Assembly (NCBI RefSeq): GCF_963576675.1 | Contig: NC_088913.1 | Coordinates: 87,605,001-87,669,000, forward strand | Reading direction: 5' to 3' | DNA length: 64,000 nt | Source: Euphorbia lathyris | Taxonomy: Eukaryota; Streptophyta; Magnoliopsida; Malpighiales; Euphorbiaceae | Notes under the pieces: model-generated | Told to the model about the DNA's origin: nothing | The model's input: the letters and a program-made list of their open reading frames with translations, nothing else | Database searches by the model: none | Shown: one piece after another, positions 10,917-21,800 of the stretch | Position numbering within the stretch: position 1 is the stretch's first letter | Layout: every line of letters starts with the position of its first letter | Made by a program: the position numbers and the translations under genes

Positions 10917-11271
10917 CTAAGCAAGGATCTCAACCTTGAGCCTAAACAACAGATCAATTTCTGGGAAATGAACTTATGGAATCACCCAAGAGTTCAGGAA
11001 CTGTGCCAATAGATGCAATGACATTGGTTGAAATGTTCCTAGATTCGGTATTTAAGTGAGAATTAGCCCCAGTTCTCAATACATTATATATCCAAGGACT
11101 GAATTCAAGAAATTTCTTTTGATTATGCAGGTTAAATGGGTGGATCTCTTTCCAACAATTGTAACAATTGTTATAAAAGCACACATAATTCAAGTACTTG
11201 AAACTGGAAAATTAGGACAAATGAAACTGGAACATTACGCAAAACAAACTTGGTCAGTAATATTCAGCTAA
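10917..11271 (+). pseudogene. HD-ZIP IV homeodomain/START fragment, unit 2 copy
   Basis: Exon 10917-11047 follows a TTTTTTGCAG acceptor and reads LSKDLNLEPKQQINFW (homeodomain helix III) and then, after a frame change, SSGTVPIDAMTLVEMFLDS (START). The donor has decayed to GTATTT. Exon 2 from 11131 follows TTATGCAG and reads VKWVDLFPTIV, AHIIQVLETGKLG and QMKLEHYAKQTWSVIFS before a stop. It is the longest of the three copies. HD-ZIP IV proteins are epidermal transcription factors; this remnant lacks the rest of the homeodomain, the zipper and most of the START domain. Confidence 0.75.
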
Positions 11272-12315
11272 TGAAAGCATAAGAAAGGAAGCCATGAAAA
11301 CAGCTATAGATAGCCTAAATTCTCCCGTTTCCTTACAATACAATAATCAAATAACAGCCTATACACAGAGCCTAATAGCATAGCCTAGCCTAGCCTACTT
11401 TGTTCATTTTCTGATATTGATTTGGACTCTCATAGTGAAAAGTAGAGCATTATCTGTTTTTTTTCTTGGATGACATTGTTTTGTATTGATCAGATATTTA
11501 TGGGAAGAGAGATTAATAGATGAGATTGCAACTGATTTATGTTTTTTTATGATTTCAAATCTTATTAGCTGATATTAATCTCTACTTGTTTATGTTGTTG
11601 TTGGTGGGATATATTTGTACCCTGTGCCTGCAACTTTTGATTCTCATATGTCCTTGTCTACACTTATATTTATGGAATGTATCAGGAGTGAAACACTTCT
11701 TATATTTATGGAATGTATCAGGAGTGAAATTGCAGTAAACGCCATTTTGAAATTTCAACTTTTTCTTCAACTATTCATTGGCTTCATGACCCCTTTCCGC
11801 CTTAGGAAGTTCTAATAACTATGTTCTATTGCTTGCTATATTAAATTCAATTAGAATTAGATCAGGTAATGACTATACATTGCAGTATAGAGTTTGATCA
11901 GTTTATTGTTATGGTCGAGTATCAACAAATGATCACGTGATTTGGGATTTGGGATTTGGGATTCTTGTGGGACATTAAAAGGTGTTCTAGTTTCGATATG
12001 TTTTAATTGTGGTACCTGCTATATATATCATTTTTGTTTGTTTGTTTGCGGATGGACAATTGGTGAAAGTAATGCTAAGGAATAATGTAAGACTGGTGAC
12101 TGTGAAAGCTTTTGATTTTATTGAAATATCTCTTAATTATAGATATACATAGTTAGTTTCATTTTCATTGGAGACTTTGGGTTTTCATGAATTAGGGCAG
12201 ATTCTAAATCGAGAAACATATAGAGATCTATCTTAAATATACAAGACTCATAATAGGATTGTCAAATCGTAGTCTGTTATGAAATTGTGGTGTTTTAGTT
12301 ACTAATTATGACCTA
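11272..12315. other. Non-coding unit core, unit 2
   Basis: Aligned to 0.76-1.86 kb of unit 1. A local 42-bp-scale duplication (TTATATTTATGGAATGTATC at about 11662 and 11700) is new in this copy, as are GGGATTT repeats at 11941-11960. No gene was seen. Confidence 0.5.
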
Positions 12316-12324
12316 TTTTTATTC

Positions 12325-12907
12325 GGACAAATTACAAAAGTACCCCAATTGAAGGGGTGTATTAACATATTTGATTCACTTTGCTTCCATCTCATCAAAT
12401 TAGACACTTTCACCCTTTTTGGATAAATATACCTCTAGTTTCATTCGACTTCTGCTGTCATCGTTTCTTCTTCTTTTTCATAGCGATTTTTGAGATTATT
12501 AAAGTATTCTAAATTTTGGAAAGAAAACACAAAACAAATGAAGTTTTTCCTTAGAAATGGTATGTTTTTAGCTTATACGCTTTCTTTTCTCGCTGGTTTT
12601 GCCTCTTTCTTTATTTGTAACAGTATCGTTCATTTTTCTCCATTATTGATGCATTTGTGACAAAATTTGTCGCATTAAATTTTGTCACGAATTGACAACA
12701 GTTTTCTCTCTCAGGACTTGGCGGTAATGCTGCTTTCGTCGGTTTGGGATAGCAAAGAAGACGTTGAGAATCTGAGGAAGAAGGTGAATTGAAATAAGGG
12801 TTTTCTTGTCCAAAGTGGATGAAAGTGTCTAATTTGGTGAGATAAAAGTAAAGTGAGTCAAATATGTTAATAGACCCTTTCAAATGAGCTTGATTAGTAA
12901 TTGATTC
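12325..12907. mobile_element. MITE with ~110-bp TIRs, exact 9-bp target duplication
   Basis: Flanked by TTTTTATTC at 12316-12324 and 12908-12916; unit 1 has one TTTTTATTC at about 1.85 kb (empty site). The first and last about 110 bp are inverted copies sharing CTATTAACATATTTGA-like and AAATTAGACACTTTCA words. A 9-bp duplication and long TIRs indicate a Mutator-like MITE. The family member at 5572-6761 is related. It has no coding capacity. Confidence 0.85.
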
Positions 12908-12916
12908 TTTTTATTC

Positions 12917-13903
12917 TTACCTTTCCAAATTAGAGCATATCTACATGAGCGGTTGGAGGGATCCCCCTTTGCAGCGAGAAATTTTACAGTACTCCAAGAA
13001 TAATACTTCCGGCCAATGAAAATCGTTTTAAATACCACTACATGGATATAATTGGTGGAAAGAAAAAATATAAATACATGTGTTCTGAATTCATTAGTCG
13101 AGAGTATTACTTCATGAGTACTCTAAAATTTTCCCTTTGTAGCAGAAGGCGAAAAACAAAAGGATCTGCCACAATATCTTTCCATGATATCCAAAAGCAA
13201 TTCGGGGACATTAGCTGATACGATACCATTGCGGCAGTTGTTTGAAACATTTATTTTATCTTTGGTTTACTACTATAAAAGAACCAGTACAAGAAACAGA
13301 AAAAAGGAGTTAGTTGCACTTGGGAAGAAAAGCCTTCATAGGATTATTAATAATAACTTCAGTTGCAATTTTGTATTAACGATATATGTTGATAATAATA
13401 TCTTATGTCTTTTTACATAGCAATTTTGCAACCATGTTAAATTTAGGACACTTCATGATTGCTCGGCATTTGATATACGAGTGTCGGATATGTAGACATG
13501 GACACATGGGAGATGTATTGGACAAATCAAATAAGTGCCGTATCTATCTTCATTCTCTGTTTTTTATAACTTAAAAAAAACTAAACTGAACTGAATTCTA
13601 CCGAAACTGTAATAATAATAATAAAATAATTATAAAAATAATTATAATTATAATAAGTAATAATAAGTTATTGAACTGAATGCTACTGAACTGAAATCAT
13701 TGATACTGAAATTAAGTAATAAAGAACATGACCTTACATTATCTTCATCTTCATACCAATTACCGGGCTCTCACTTGAACAACTCTTATTCAACTCGACT
13801 CGAATCACTGTCTTGGGCTTTGGAGACCTTCCAAAACAAGTCATTAAAAAAAGAAAGAATTCTTTTAATGAAAGAATTCAAATGATACACTTATTAGAAT
13901 GAA
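12917..13903. other. Non-coding unit 2 DNA
   Basis: Aligned in parts with 2.5-3.5 kb and 44.6-45.1 kb. A short stretch at about 13148-13250 reads in one frame as RRKTKGSATISFHDIQKQFG, which looks protein-like but which I do not recognise. It is not present in unit 1 or 3 at the aligned place. Otherwise no gene. Confidence 0.4.
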
Positions 13904-13911
13904 AAACTAAA

Positions 13912-14543
13912 GTGAGCTGCTATTTGCCGCAATATTTTTTCCACCTACCGCACTTTTTTGACAATTTTGCCCTTCTCATAATTTAAACTCAAAAAATCAA
14001 AACTCTTAAATCCTTTCTAGCTTGTTGGATTTTCAAAAAACTCGACCTAAAACGACATGCCGCCAAAGGCATGAGCGGGTAAAGGCTTCATGAATGCTCC
14101 CGTAAGGTTTTTTTTAAAAAAATTACTCCGAAATCACGGGTTCCGCCTCCGAAACGGAGGCGGAATCCGTATGAATTTAGCCTAAATGGACGGGACGTGC
14201 CGTTTCCACCACGGGTGGAATGGACGAACTGCCCGTTCCACCCGTGGTGGAAATGGCACGCGCCGTTCGTTCCACCGTACGGTGGAACGAACGGCGCTCC
14301 TGTTCCACCGTACGGTGGAACGAACGGCATGCTCGTTCCATCGTACGGTGGAACGGGAGCGCCGTTCGTTCCACCGTACGGTGGAACGGTGCGCGCTGCC
14401 TGTTTAGGTCAAATCCATTTTAAAAAAAATTCAAAAAGAGAGAAAAAAAAAGTTTTGGTTTTTGAGAAAAAATTATGAAAAGGGCATAAATGTCAAAAAG
14501 AGTGCGGTAGGTGGAAAAAATATTGGGGTAAATAGCATTACCC
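13912..14543. mobile_element. MITE with four copies of a 20-22 bp perfect palindrome
   Basis: Ends GTGAGCTGCTATTTGCCGC and the inverse of GGGTAATGCTATTTACCCC; arms of about 65 bp share TTTTTCCACCTACCGCAC. It is flanked by AAACTAAA (13904-13911 and 14544-14551), and unit 1 has the uninterrupted site at about 3.51 kb. The GC-rich middle carries GTTCCACCGTACGGTGGAAC at 14268-14289, 14302-14321, 14335-14354 (one mismatch) and 14368-14387, spaced about 33 bp. Several open frames through this array on both strands are repeat artefacts. The 8-bp (perhaps 9-bp) duplication fits a Mutator- or hAT-like MITE. Confidence 0.85.
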
Positions 14544-14920
14544 AAACTAAAACATGGTGACTATCTTATGAATAATTCTTCCAAAAGGGACAAAGTTCAT
14601 CAATATCCATAAGTTCGAGGTGGTCTTTCGGTTGACTTCCTATAAGTTTAGGGACAAAATGGATAATTTTAAAGGCTCCGTACGGTTTAGGTCCCTGAAA
14701 TATTATTAAAAAAAAGAAGCAAAACTACTGTTCATGTCTATAAAACCAAACAAGCTAAAATAACAGAAAATCGGAATGAAATCTTAATTTCAAGTAACAC
14801 ATTATATTAAGGATAAGCTTCAGACAAAAACAAAAAAAAAAACACAATAATATTGGTAGCACACAATTATATTGGCATCTTTTTGTTCTCGCATATTAAC
14901 ATCTCATGTAACGAGATAAT

Positions 14921-14992
14921 TGCATCTGTTGGGAGTTGAACCTGGGTCTATCACTTGGAAGGCAATTATCCTAACCGTTGGACTACAAATGC
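14921..14992 (-). pseudogene. tRNA-Gly(UCC), nearly complete but decayed
   Basis: The 72-nt minus strand sequence has all seven acceptor pairs (GCATTTG with CAGATGC), the D arm with box A (TAGTCCAACGG), and the anticodon loop CTTCCAA with anticodon UCC. The anticodon stem has two G-U pairs and the T stem is badly mismatched (CCAGG against CCCAA, loop TTCAACT instead of TTCGANT), so it is probably not functional. No CCA is encoded, as expected in plants. A fragment of the same tRNA is at 15991-16010. Confidence 0.65.
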
Positions 14993-17641
14993 TTTGATAT
15001 TAAATTTTACTTTTTATTTATTCTATTTTAAAATTCTCTATTTAGAACACCTTAACAACTTCAAACCAACATTTGTGTTTACAATTCGTAATTTTTGTTA
15101 TTTTATGTGAATGACCATGCTAATCTGATTTTATGTATACTTGTTGAAAAGTAAAAAATTGTTGCAACATGCGTGAGATTGTCTAATGGTTAAGAGTCTA
15201 TCTGGTAGAGTCATGAGTTCCTAGGGTGGAGGTTTTTTTCTTTATCATTTAATGTAAACGTAAATATACAAATCCAAAAAAAAAAAAATTGAAAGGAAAA
15301 GTTATTTCGTATCTCATATTTGCGAGAAAGGGGAGAAGAAAAATAATTCAAATTTCAGAGCAAAAAAGAGATTGATTGTGAAAAATGGTTATTTGATGTT
15401 AAATAAAGATCGAGAGGTAAGAGAGAAAATGACTATCATGTTTAATAGGAATGACATTTAGTACGGGTTTTGCAAATACTCAAAATTAATTAGATTAATT
15501 ATATCTTAAATAAAAAGATGTGAGACGGAAATCAGTTTTAAAATTTTTATCCTAATGAGTACAAGTATATTTTTATAATATATTATGTATTTTGTATTAT
15601 TTTATTCAATATATTTTTATAATATATTATATCAACGACCTATTTGAATTAAAAGGTTAAACTGATAGTTGAAATTCAATAATAACTTTTATTATTATCT
15701 CTCACACACTTTCAGGTGTGAATATCTCTGAGTTTGAAGCATGTAAATTTAATCTATAAATGAGGTTATATATCAATATTCAAACAAAAATATTCAAACA
15801 AAAATGAGTAATTTGATGGCTAAGAATACGTGCAAGTGTCCACGAATTAAGTCAGAAAAAAATGAGATTTAGAATATATCCTCATTAGAGTAATAATATG
15901 CAACGAGAGTAGTTCAAATATAAACATGTAAGAATAAGGATATGGCACTACACATTGTCATCCCTATATGTAATAAACAAACACAACATTTATCCTAACC
16001 GTTGGACTACGTACACTCTCATATTAAGTGTCTACTTTTTATTTATAAAATTTGTTAGAACACCTTAACAACTTAAAACCAAAATCTTCTATTGCACTTG
16101 TGTTTACAATTCTTAAATTCGTAATTTTTGTTTTTTTTTTGTTGAACGACGAAGCTAATCTAATTTTGTGTGCACTTGTTGAAAATTGAAAAATTGATAG
16201 AAAAACAGTTTCAGATTTCAGAGCAAAGCAGAGGAGGCGACACCCTTATCCTGACAAAAGCATTGCAAAGTAGTTAGAAGAGCCGACCCTGAGCCTAGGA
16301 TAGGAGTGCACTGGCCTAGGACCCATGGCTGTAAGAGGTCCAAATTCTTTTTATTAGATGTATATATATTTTTTTGATAGTGAGATGTATATATATTTAA
16401 CTGTAAAAAATTTATATTAAAACTAATAAATATACTAATGTTTACAAGGGTCATTTCTTTCCGTATAATATTTTTTCTATATAATCTTGCAATTTTAAAA
16501 TATTTACTACACTTTGTGGTAATATTTTTTCAATCAAATTCTAGCTCTCCTAAAAATCCAAAGTTTTCTAAAAATAATGGTTTTTATTTTTATTTTTTTA
16601 CCTTTTATTTTTAAAATTAAAAATAAATAAAACTAAAAATCCAGGGTCATCCCGGGTTGATCCGGATGCTTACTGGGCTATTCAAGATTAACAAACCCAA
16701 CATGATTCAGACCGGAGACCTAGCCGGTTCCCGGACTAGCACAGGGAATGACAAAATTGGTTAAGAAAAAGTTATCTACTTAAATAAGAAGTCTCACTTG
16801 AGCAGCAATTACTATCTACCATTATGGATTTATGAATGAAGTGCAGGTACTTGAACATCTAGTGTGTTAGTCCTAGTTATCAAAGGCGTGCCTGAGGCGC
16901 AAAATGCACTAGGCTCAAGGCATATCGCCTGAAAAACTGAAAGACGAGGTTCAGTTCAAGAGGTGCACACCTGAGAGCGTCTTTGTGAGCCGCCTAGCGC
17001 CTTCCTAGTAGGATCAATTCTCTCTTCTTTAGACTTTTAAACCGATCTTTTAGATGGATGCAGCAACCCTTCACATAATTCACCACAAACAACAACCATA
17101 TAAACTTCAGTTCCTAAAGTTTGAACAGAATATAATCTATCTGATGACACATAAATGAACTAGCTTTCAAAAATATAAAAAGATTCAGAGAGCACCTTCA
17201 GCTTTATATATAATGTTACCAATAGCAACCATAATTTGCTTAACATTATATATACATGTTTATGTAATGGTTATAACATATAAAGTACTTGTTGCAACGG
17301 AAAAGAGGAATCTTACTTTTTCTCGAGTGCAGGATCCTCATTTTCTGTTATATTATCTTCGTCTTCATCCCCATTATCGGCCTTGAGAAACGGAGAAAGT
17401 ACATCTAATGCAATTCTGATGATTTAAATAAGTCTCACTTGAACAGTACTCTTATTCAACTCAACTTGAATCACTCTCTTGGTCTTTCACAACAAGTCAT
17501 CAAAATAGAAAGAATTCAGAAGATACAGTTACTAGAATGAAAAACTAAAAACATATGAACTCGAGGCAGAATGTTTAATTTCAGATAATACCTACAAAAT
17601 ATTACGCGAGTTCATCGAATTTAAAGAAGCAAACTCATAGA
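14993..17641. other. Non-coding unit 2 DNA with old repeat remains
   Basis: Contains a second tRNA-Gly fragment (15991-16010), a block near 16.24-16.36 kb resembling the GCCTAGGACCCATGG part of plant hAT elements, and a MITE-like block at 16.87-17.03 kb (AAAGGCGTGCCTGAGGCGC). No open frame here has a recognisable family or conservation with the other units. Confidence 0.4.
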
Positions 17642-17650
17642 TGCAATTTA

Positions 17651-18156
17651 GGGGTTAAATGCACCATTAGTCACTGAACTTACATGGTTATCTCAAAATG
17701 GTCACTCAATTTCAATTTGTCTCAAAAAAATATTCAACTTCGAGTTTTGTCTCAATTAAGTCACTGTAATGATTTTAATGATTAAAAATTAACATAAGTG
17801 ATACGTCAATATGAGACAACTCATATTTCTAACCGAAATGACATATGACATCCACATATGAGCCACATGGTTATCATGTGTCGCTTATTTTTATGGAAAA
17901 ACAATTAAAATTTAGTTTTTTTCATAAAAATACCCGACATGCGGCTGTCACATTTCGTTCTGGTCAAAGATTTGAGTTAACTCATGTTGACGTGTCATCC
18001 ATGTCATTATTTCGATGCGTTTTAACCACTAAAATCGACGGAGTGACCTAATTGAGACAAAACTCAAAGTTGAGTGCTTTTATTGAGACAAATTGAAGTT
18101 GAGTGACCATTTTAAGACAACCATGTAAGTTCAGTGACCAATGGTGCATTTAACCC
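17651..18156. mobile_element. MITE, exact 9-bp target duplication TGCAATTTA
   Basis: Inverted ends of more than 50 bp (GGGTTAAATGCACCATT on the left; the inverse of AATGGTGCATTTAACCC on the right), flanked by TGCAATTTA at 17642-17650 and 18157-18165. The interior is also partly inverted (GTCACTCAATTTC, then TTGAGTGACC). Mutator-like MITE, non-coding. A looser relative by design, not by sequence, is at 53399-53905. Confidence 0.85.
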
Positions 18157-18165
18157 TGCAATTTA

Positions 18166-18859
18166 GCAACAATCTGTAACTTCAGACAGACTACTACAAA
18201 TAATTAACTACCTTCCTAGCTTTAATATGTTGTCAGAATCACCTGGAATATATATTATCAAAAGCAAAATTAATTAATGTTCATCATCTCTACAGGACCA
18301 AACAAGCTAAAATAACAGAAAACTTGCACAATTACCATCACTTTCCCACAATTCAACCCTAGCATAAGAAATCAAAACAAAATCTCAAATCTCAAGCAAC
18401 AGATTATTAAGGATAAGCTTCAAAAAAAATCGGTTGCACACAATTACCTTGGCACCTTTTTGTCCCACGGCCATAATCACCTATTACGGCAGTCCAACTG
18501 CTGTAATCTTTTGGTCCGACTTCACTTGGATTTTCACAGAATTTCTAATCTGCACCATTACAACTGAGGGACAGGAATCCACAGCTAGACCGATAAGAGC
18601 TTTACATTCAAGTTCAAGAACTTAATCACAAAGAATTGGTCATATTTAACACTTCACTGCAAACAAGTGAAAGAACCATAACTATATCCGATTCACATTT
18701 CCTTTGGCTGGAAAATTTGATCAAATGTTTCCATAATAAATAAGAAGAATGATATATCATACAAAATTTTCGTTCTAAAAATATTTAAGACAAAATTCTA
18801 CTCCAATAATTACATTTGAAAACGTTAAACAATAACTGCTCAAACAAAAACAATCATAT
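18166..18859. other. 3' flank of the unit 2 CNL pseudogene
   Basis: Non-coding sequence aligned with 46.2-46.6 and 48.5-49.4 kb of unit 3. The TTCTAATCTGCACC at about 18.54 kb is the empty counterpart of the Tourist MITE at 46636-47208. No terminator or polyadenylation signal can be assigned with confidence. Confidence 0.4.
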
Positions 18860-21800
18860 TCATTCCACTAATATCCCCAAACGGACTCTAACTTTGGAGA
18901 CATGTGAAAACTCAACTTTGATTCTCGTGGTGTCCAAAGACTGCAACCATTCAGATTTACTTTCCTCAAGAATGGGGCAGCAGTTAATGTTGAGATGCGT
19001 TAAACTGCAGAGTCGTTGTATGCCTTTAGCTGTTGATGGACACCCGATATGCCTACAATAATCCAGAGAAAGCGACTGAAGCGACTGAAGATTCATCAAC
19101 CATTCTGGCAATGCTTCCATTGTTGTGAATCCCAATATCTTCAATGATTTAAGTACAGTTAGGTATCGAAGTTGTTTTGGTAGAGAAACATTTCACGACC
19201 AAAAAAATCAGATCCCCATATTTCTAACTCCTCAAGGCATGGAAGATCTTTGATTCGATTCAGATACCGAAAATCATCCAACTCCTCGGAGAATGCACCA
19301 ATACTTAAATTCTGTAACCGAGTGAGATTGCATAATATTTCCTCCGGGAAATATCTCAATCTTTTACAACAATACATATCTAAGGAAGTTAAACAACTTA
19401 CCTTCCCTAAATCATCTGGAATAAACGTCAGCCATTCACATCTTCTCACACTCAATTCCATGAAACACATGTCAGATAGAAGCCAATTTCGAAGATAAGT
19501 TAATTTTGAACATCCAACAATTGATAGACTTGTAAGAAAGGCAAAGGGCTGCTGCTTATCAGTTAAGACCCTCAGTTCCTCACAATCTCTGATTTCTAGA
19601 TTCACAAGTTCAGACAGATCACTCATTGGAAAACCTGTCAATTTAGAACAAGATTGAATGGACAAATTTTCGAGACAAGGAAACACAACCACCTTATTGC
19701 CATCCGATGGAGAGCTCCATTCAGTCAAGTTCTCCATCCTGCTTATAGACAATGATTTCAATGCTGGAAACAACCTTGTCAGCTATTAATATGAAGTGGA
19801 CCTTTAACTATCAGCTTGAGCTTTTAGCTAAAACGGTTCAATGACATGGTATCACAGCCAGTGTGACCAAGTGGTCCTGGGTTCGATTCCTGGCAGCCCC
19901 ATTTGTTGAGTTATTTGCAGGACATGGTAATATGGGCCTGTGTTGTCACGCTTCAAGCCCAAGTGTGCTTTCGCGTGTGGGGGTGTGTCAGCTATAGGGA
20001 GTTGTACAGAGTTGCAGCATCGTTCTAACTTTAGATCCACCAAATTATTAATTACTACAGATGAATCACCATCACTTGGACTCTTCATCCTCAAGATCCA
20101 TGATGGCCATTTTTCTCCCATGTAATACTTAATCTTTATTCTCTTAATGTTAGGATGAGGTTGAAGGCCTTCCAGCAATGCCTCATCCCTTGAACTTCTA
20201 TCATTTGCTCCATAACTCCATTGAAAACTAAGTCCTTGTATATCTGCTTTCCCCTGCAAATTTGCTAGCTCCACTTCTTTCTTATCAATCACCTCCTCAA
20301 GCCTGGTTATTTTCAAATTCCCTCTTAGTTTGTTTAAGCATTGAAGTTCTTCAATGCTACCTCCCCAGTCAGGACCCACGACAAAGAATAGCAATGTTTC
20401 AAGACCATTTAGATTCCCCAAACCGAATGGCATCTGGTGCTCATAAGAAAAAGCAATATGCTTCAAACTTATTAGGTTGTTAATCTTCTTTCTAGGAAGC
20501 TTGGTAAGTTCCTTGCATTCAAGGAATTTCAAACTCTGAAGATTACAAAGCTCAGTGATTGATTCAGGAAACTTTTTGATGTTAGAATTTGAGACATCCA
20601 AAGTTTGAAGATTGTGGAGCTTGCTGACGGATTCAGGCAATTCTTGGATGTTGGATTTTGAGACATTCAAAGTTTGAAGACTGTGGAGCTTGCTGATGGA
20701 TCCAGGCAACTCTTCGATGCTAGAATTTGAGAGATTCAAAGTTTGAAGATTGAAGAGCTTGGTGATGAATTCGGGCAATTTTTTGATCCTAGAATCTGAG
20801 AGATTCAATGTTTGAAGATTGTATAGCTTGGTGATTGACTGAGACAGCTCATTGGTTTTAGAAATTGAGAAACCAAGATATCTCAAATGTTTCATTTTTC
20901 CAATTGATGATGGCAATACTTCCATATCAGCAACATTTGAGTGAAGAATCCGCAACCTTTTCATCTTCCATATCTCTTGACTGGGAGCACCGCTGACAAT
21001 AATAGTACGCAACTTCTTGGACCAACTCTTTAGATCATCCATCAAATATGGTTCATGTCGACCATCTGCATATAAATGATAGATGGAAGATATTTCAGCG
21101 ACAGGTGATTTGTACCCAACGTATATATCAGGTTTGCACAAATCCAATACACGATCATGCACAAGATCCTTCATCTTGCATAGTATGACATCATCATAAT
21201 CATCCCTTTCTGCATCTTGGAACAAGGAACTTCCAAGTAAGGCATCAAAGCACTTGTTGCCAATGTCAAATGACTCAACAATCCCCTCAGCCATCCATAA
21301 CCAAATCAACTCTTCCTTTCTAATTAGGAAGTCTTTTGGAAAATTGGAACAGAATACAAGGCATGATTTTAAATACGAGGGCAAGTAATGAAAAATTTGT
21401 TTGACCATAGCATACGAATCCATATTATTCCTTTCTATGAAAGCGAAACCGTCTCTAATTTTCAACCATGCTTCTTCATCCCTATTAAATCCCATTATCC
21501 CTCCTAAAGCTTTGGCAATCAATGGCATTCCTCTACAAAGTTTAGCAATTTCCCTTCCTATGGCCTCTAAATTTGATGGGACTGGTGTTGTTACATTTCT
21601 AAATGCCCTTTCTTTCAACAAGAACCAACACTTATCATCAGACAAGGAATTAAGAATATGACTATGGTGAGATGAAATCCCAAAAGAGGATGCCACATTT
21701 TCAAAACGAGTTATGACAAGAATAGCATTTCCACTGTTTGTACAAATTCTTGACAACTGAGTTTTTAACAGATGCCAGCTGCTAGGATCGTGGTTCCAAA

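Noticed and set aside
14088..14478. Several overlapping open frames on both strands rich in STRVERT/FHRTVER words
   Set aside because: They are read-through of the palindrome array in the MITE, which codes the same words in every frame.
19840..19985. SINE call for the insertion in the CNL because of a box-B-like GGTTCGATTCC
   Set aside because: A repeated TGTCAGCTAT, a tRNA-Met primer site after the first copy's LTR and a purine tract before the second favour a TRIM; there is no A/T tail or long target duplication.
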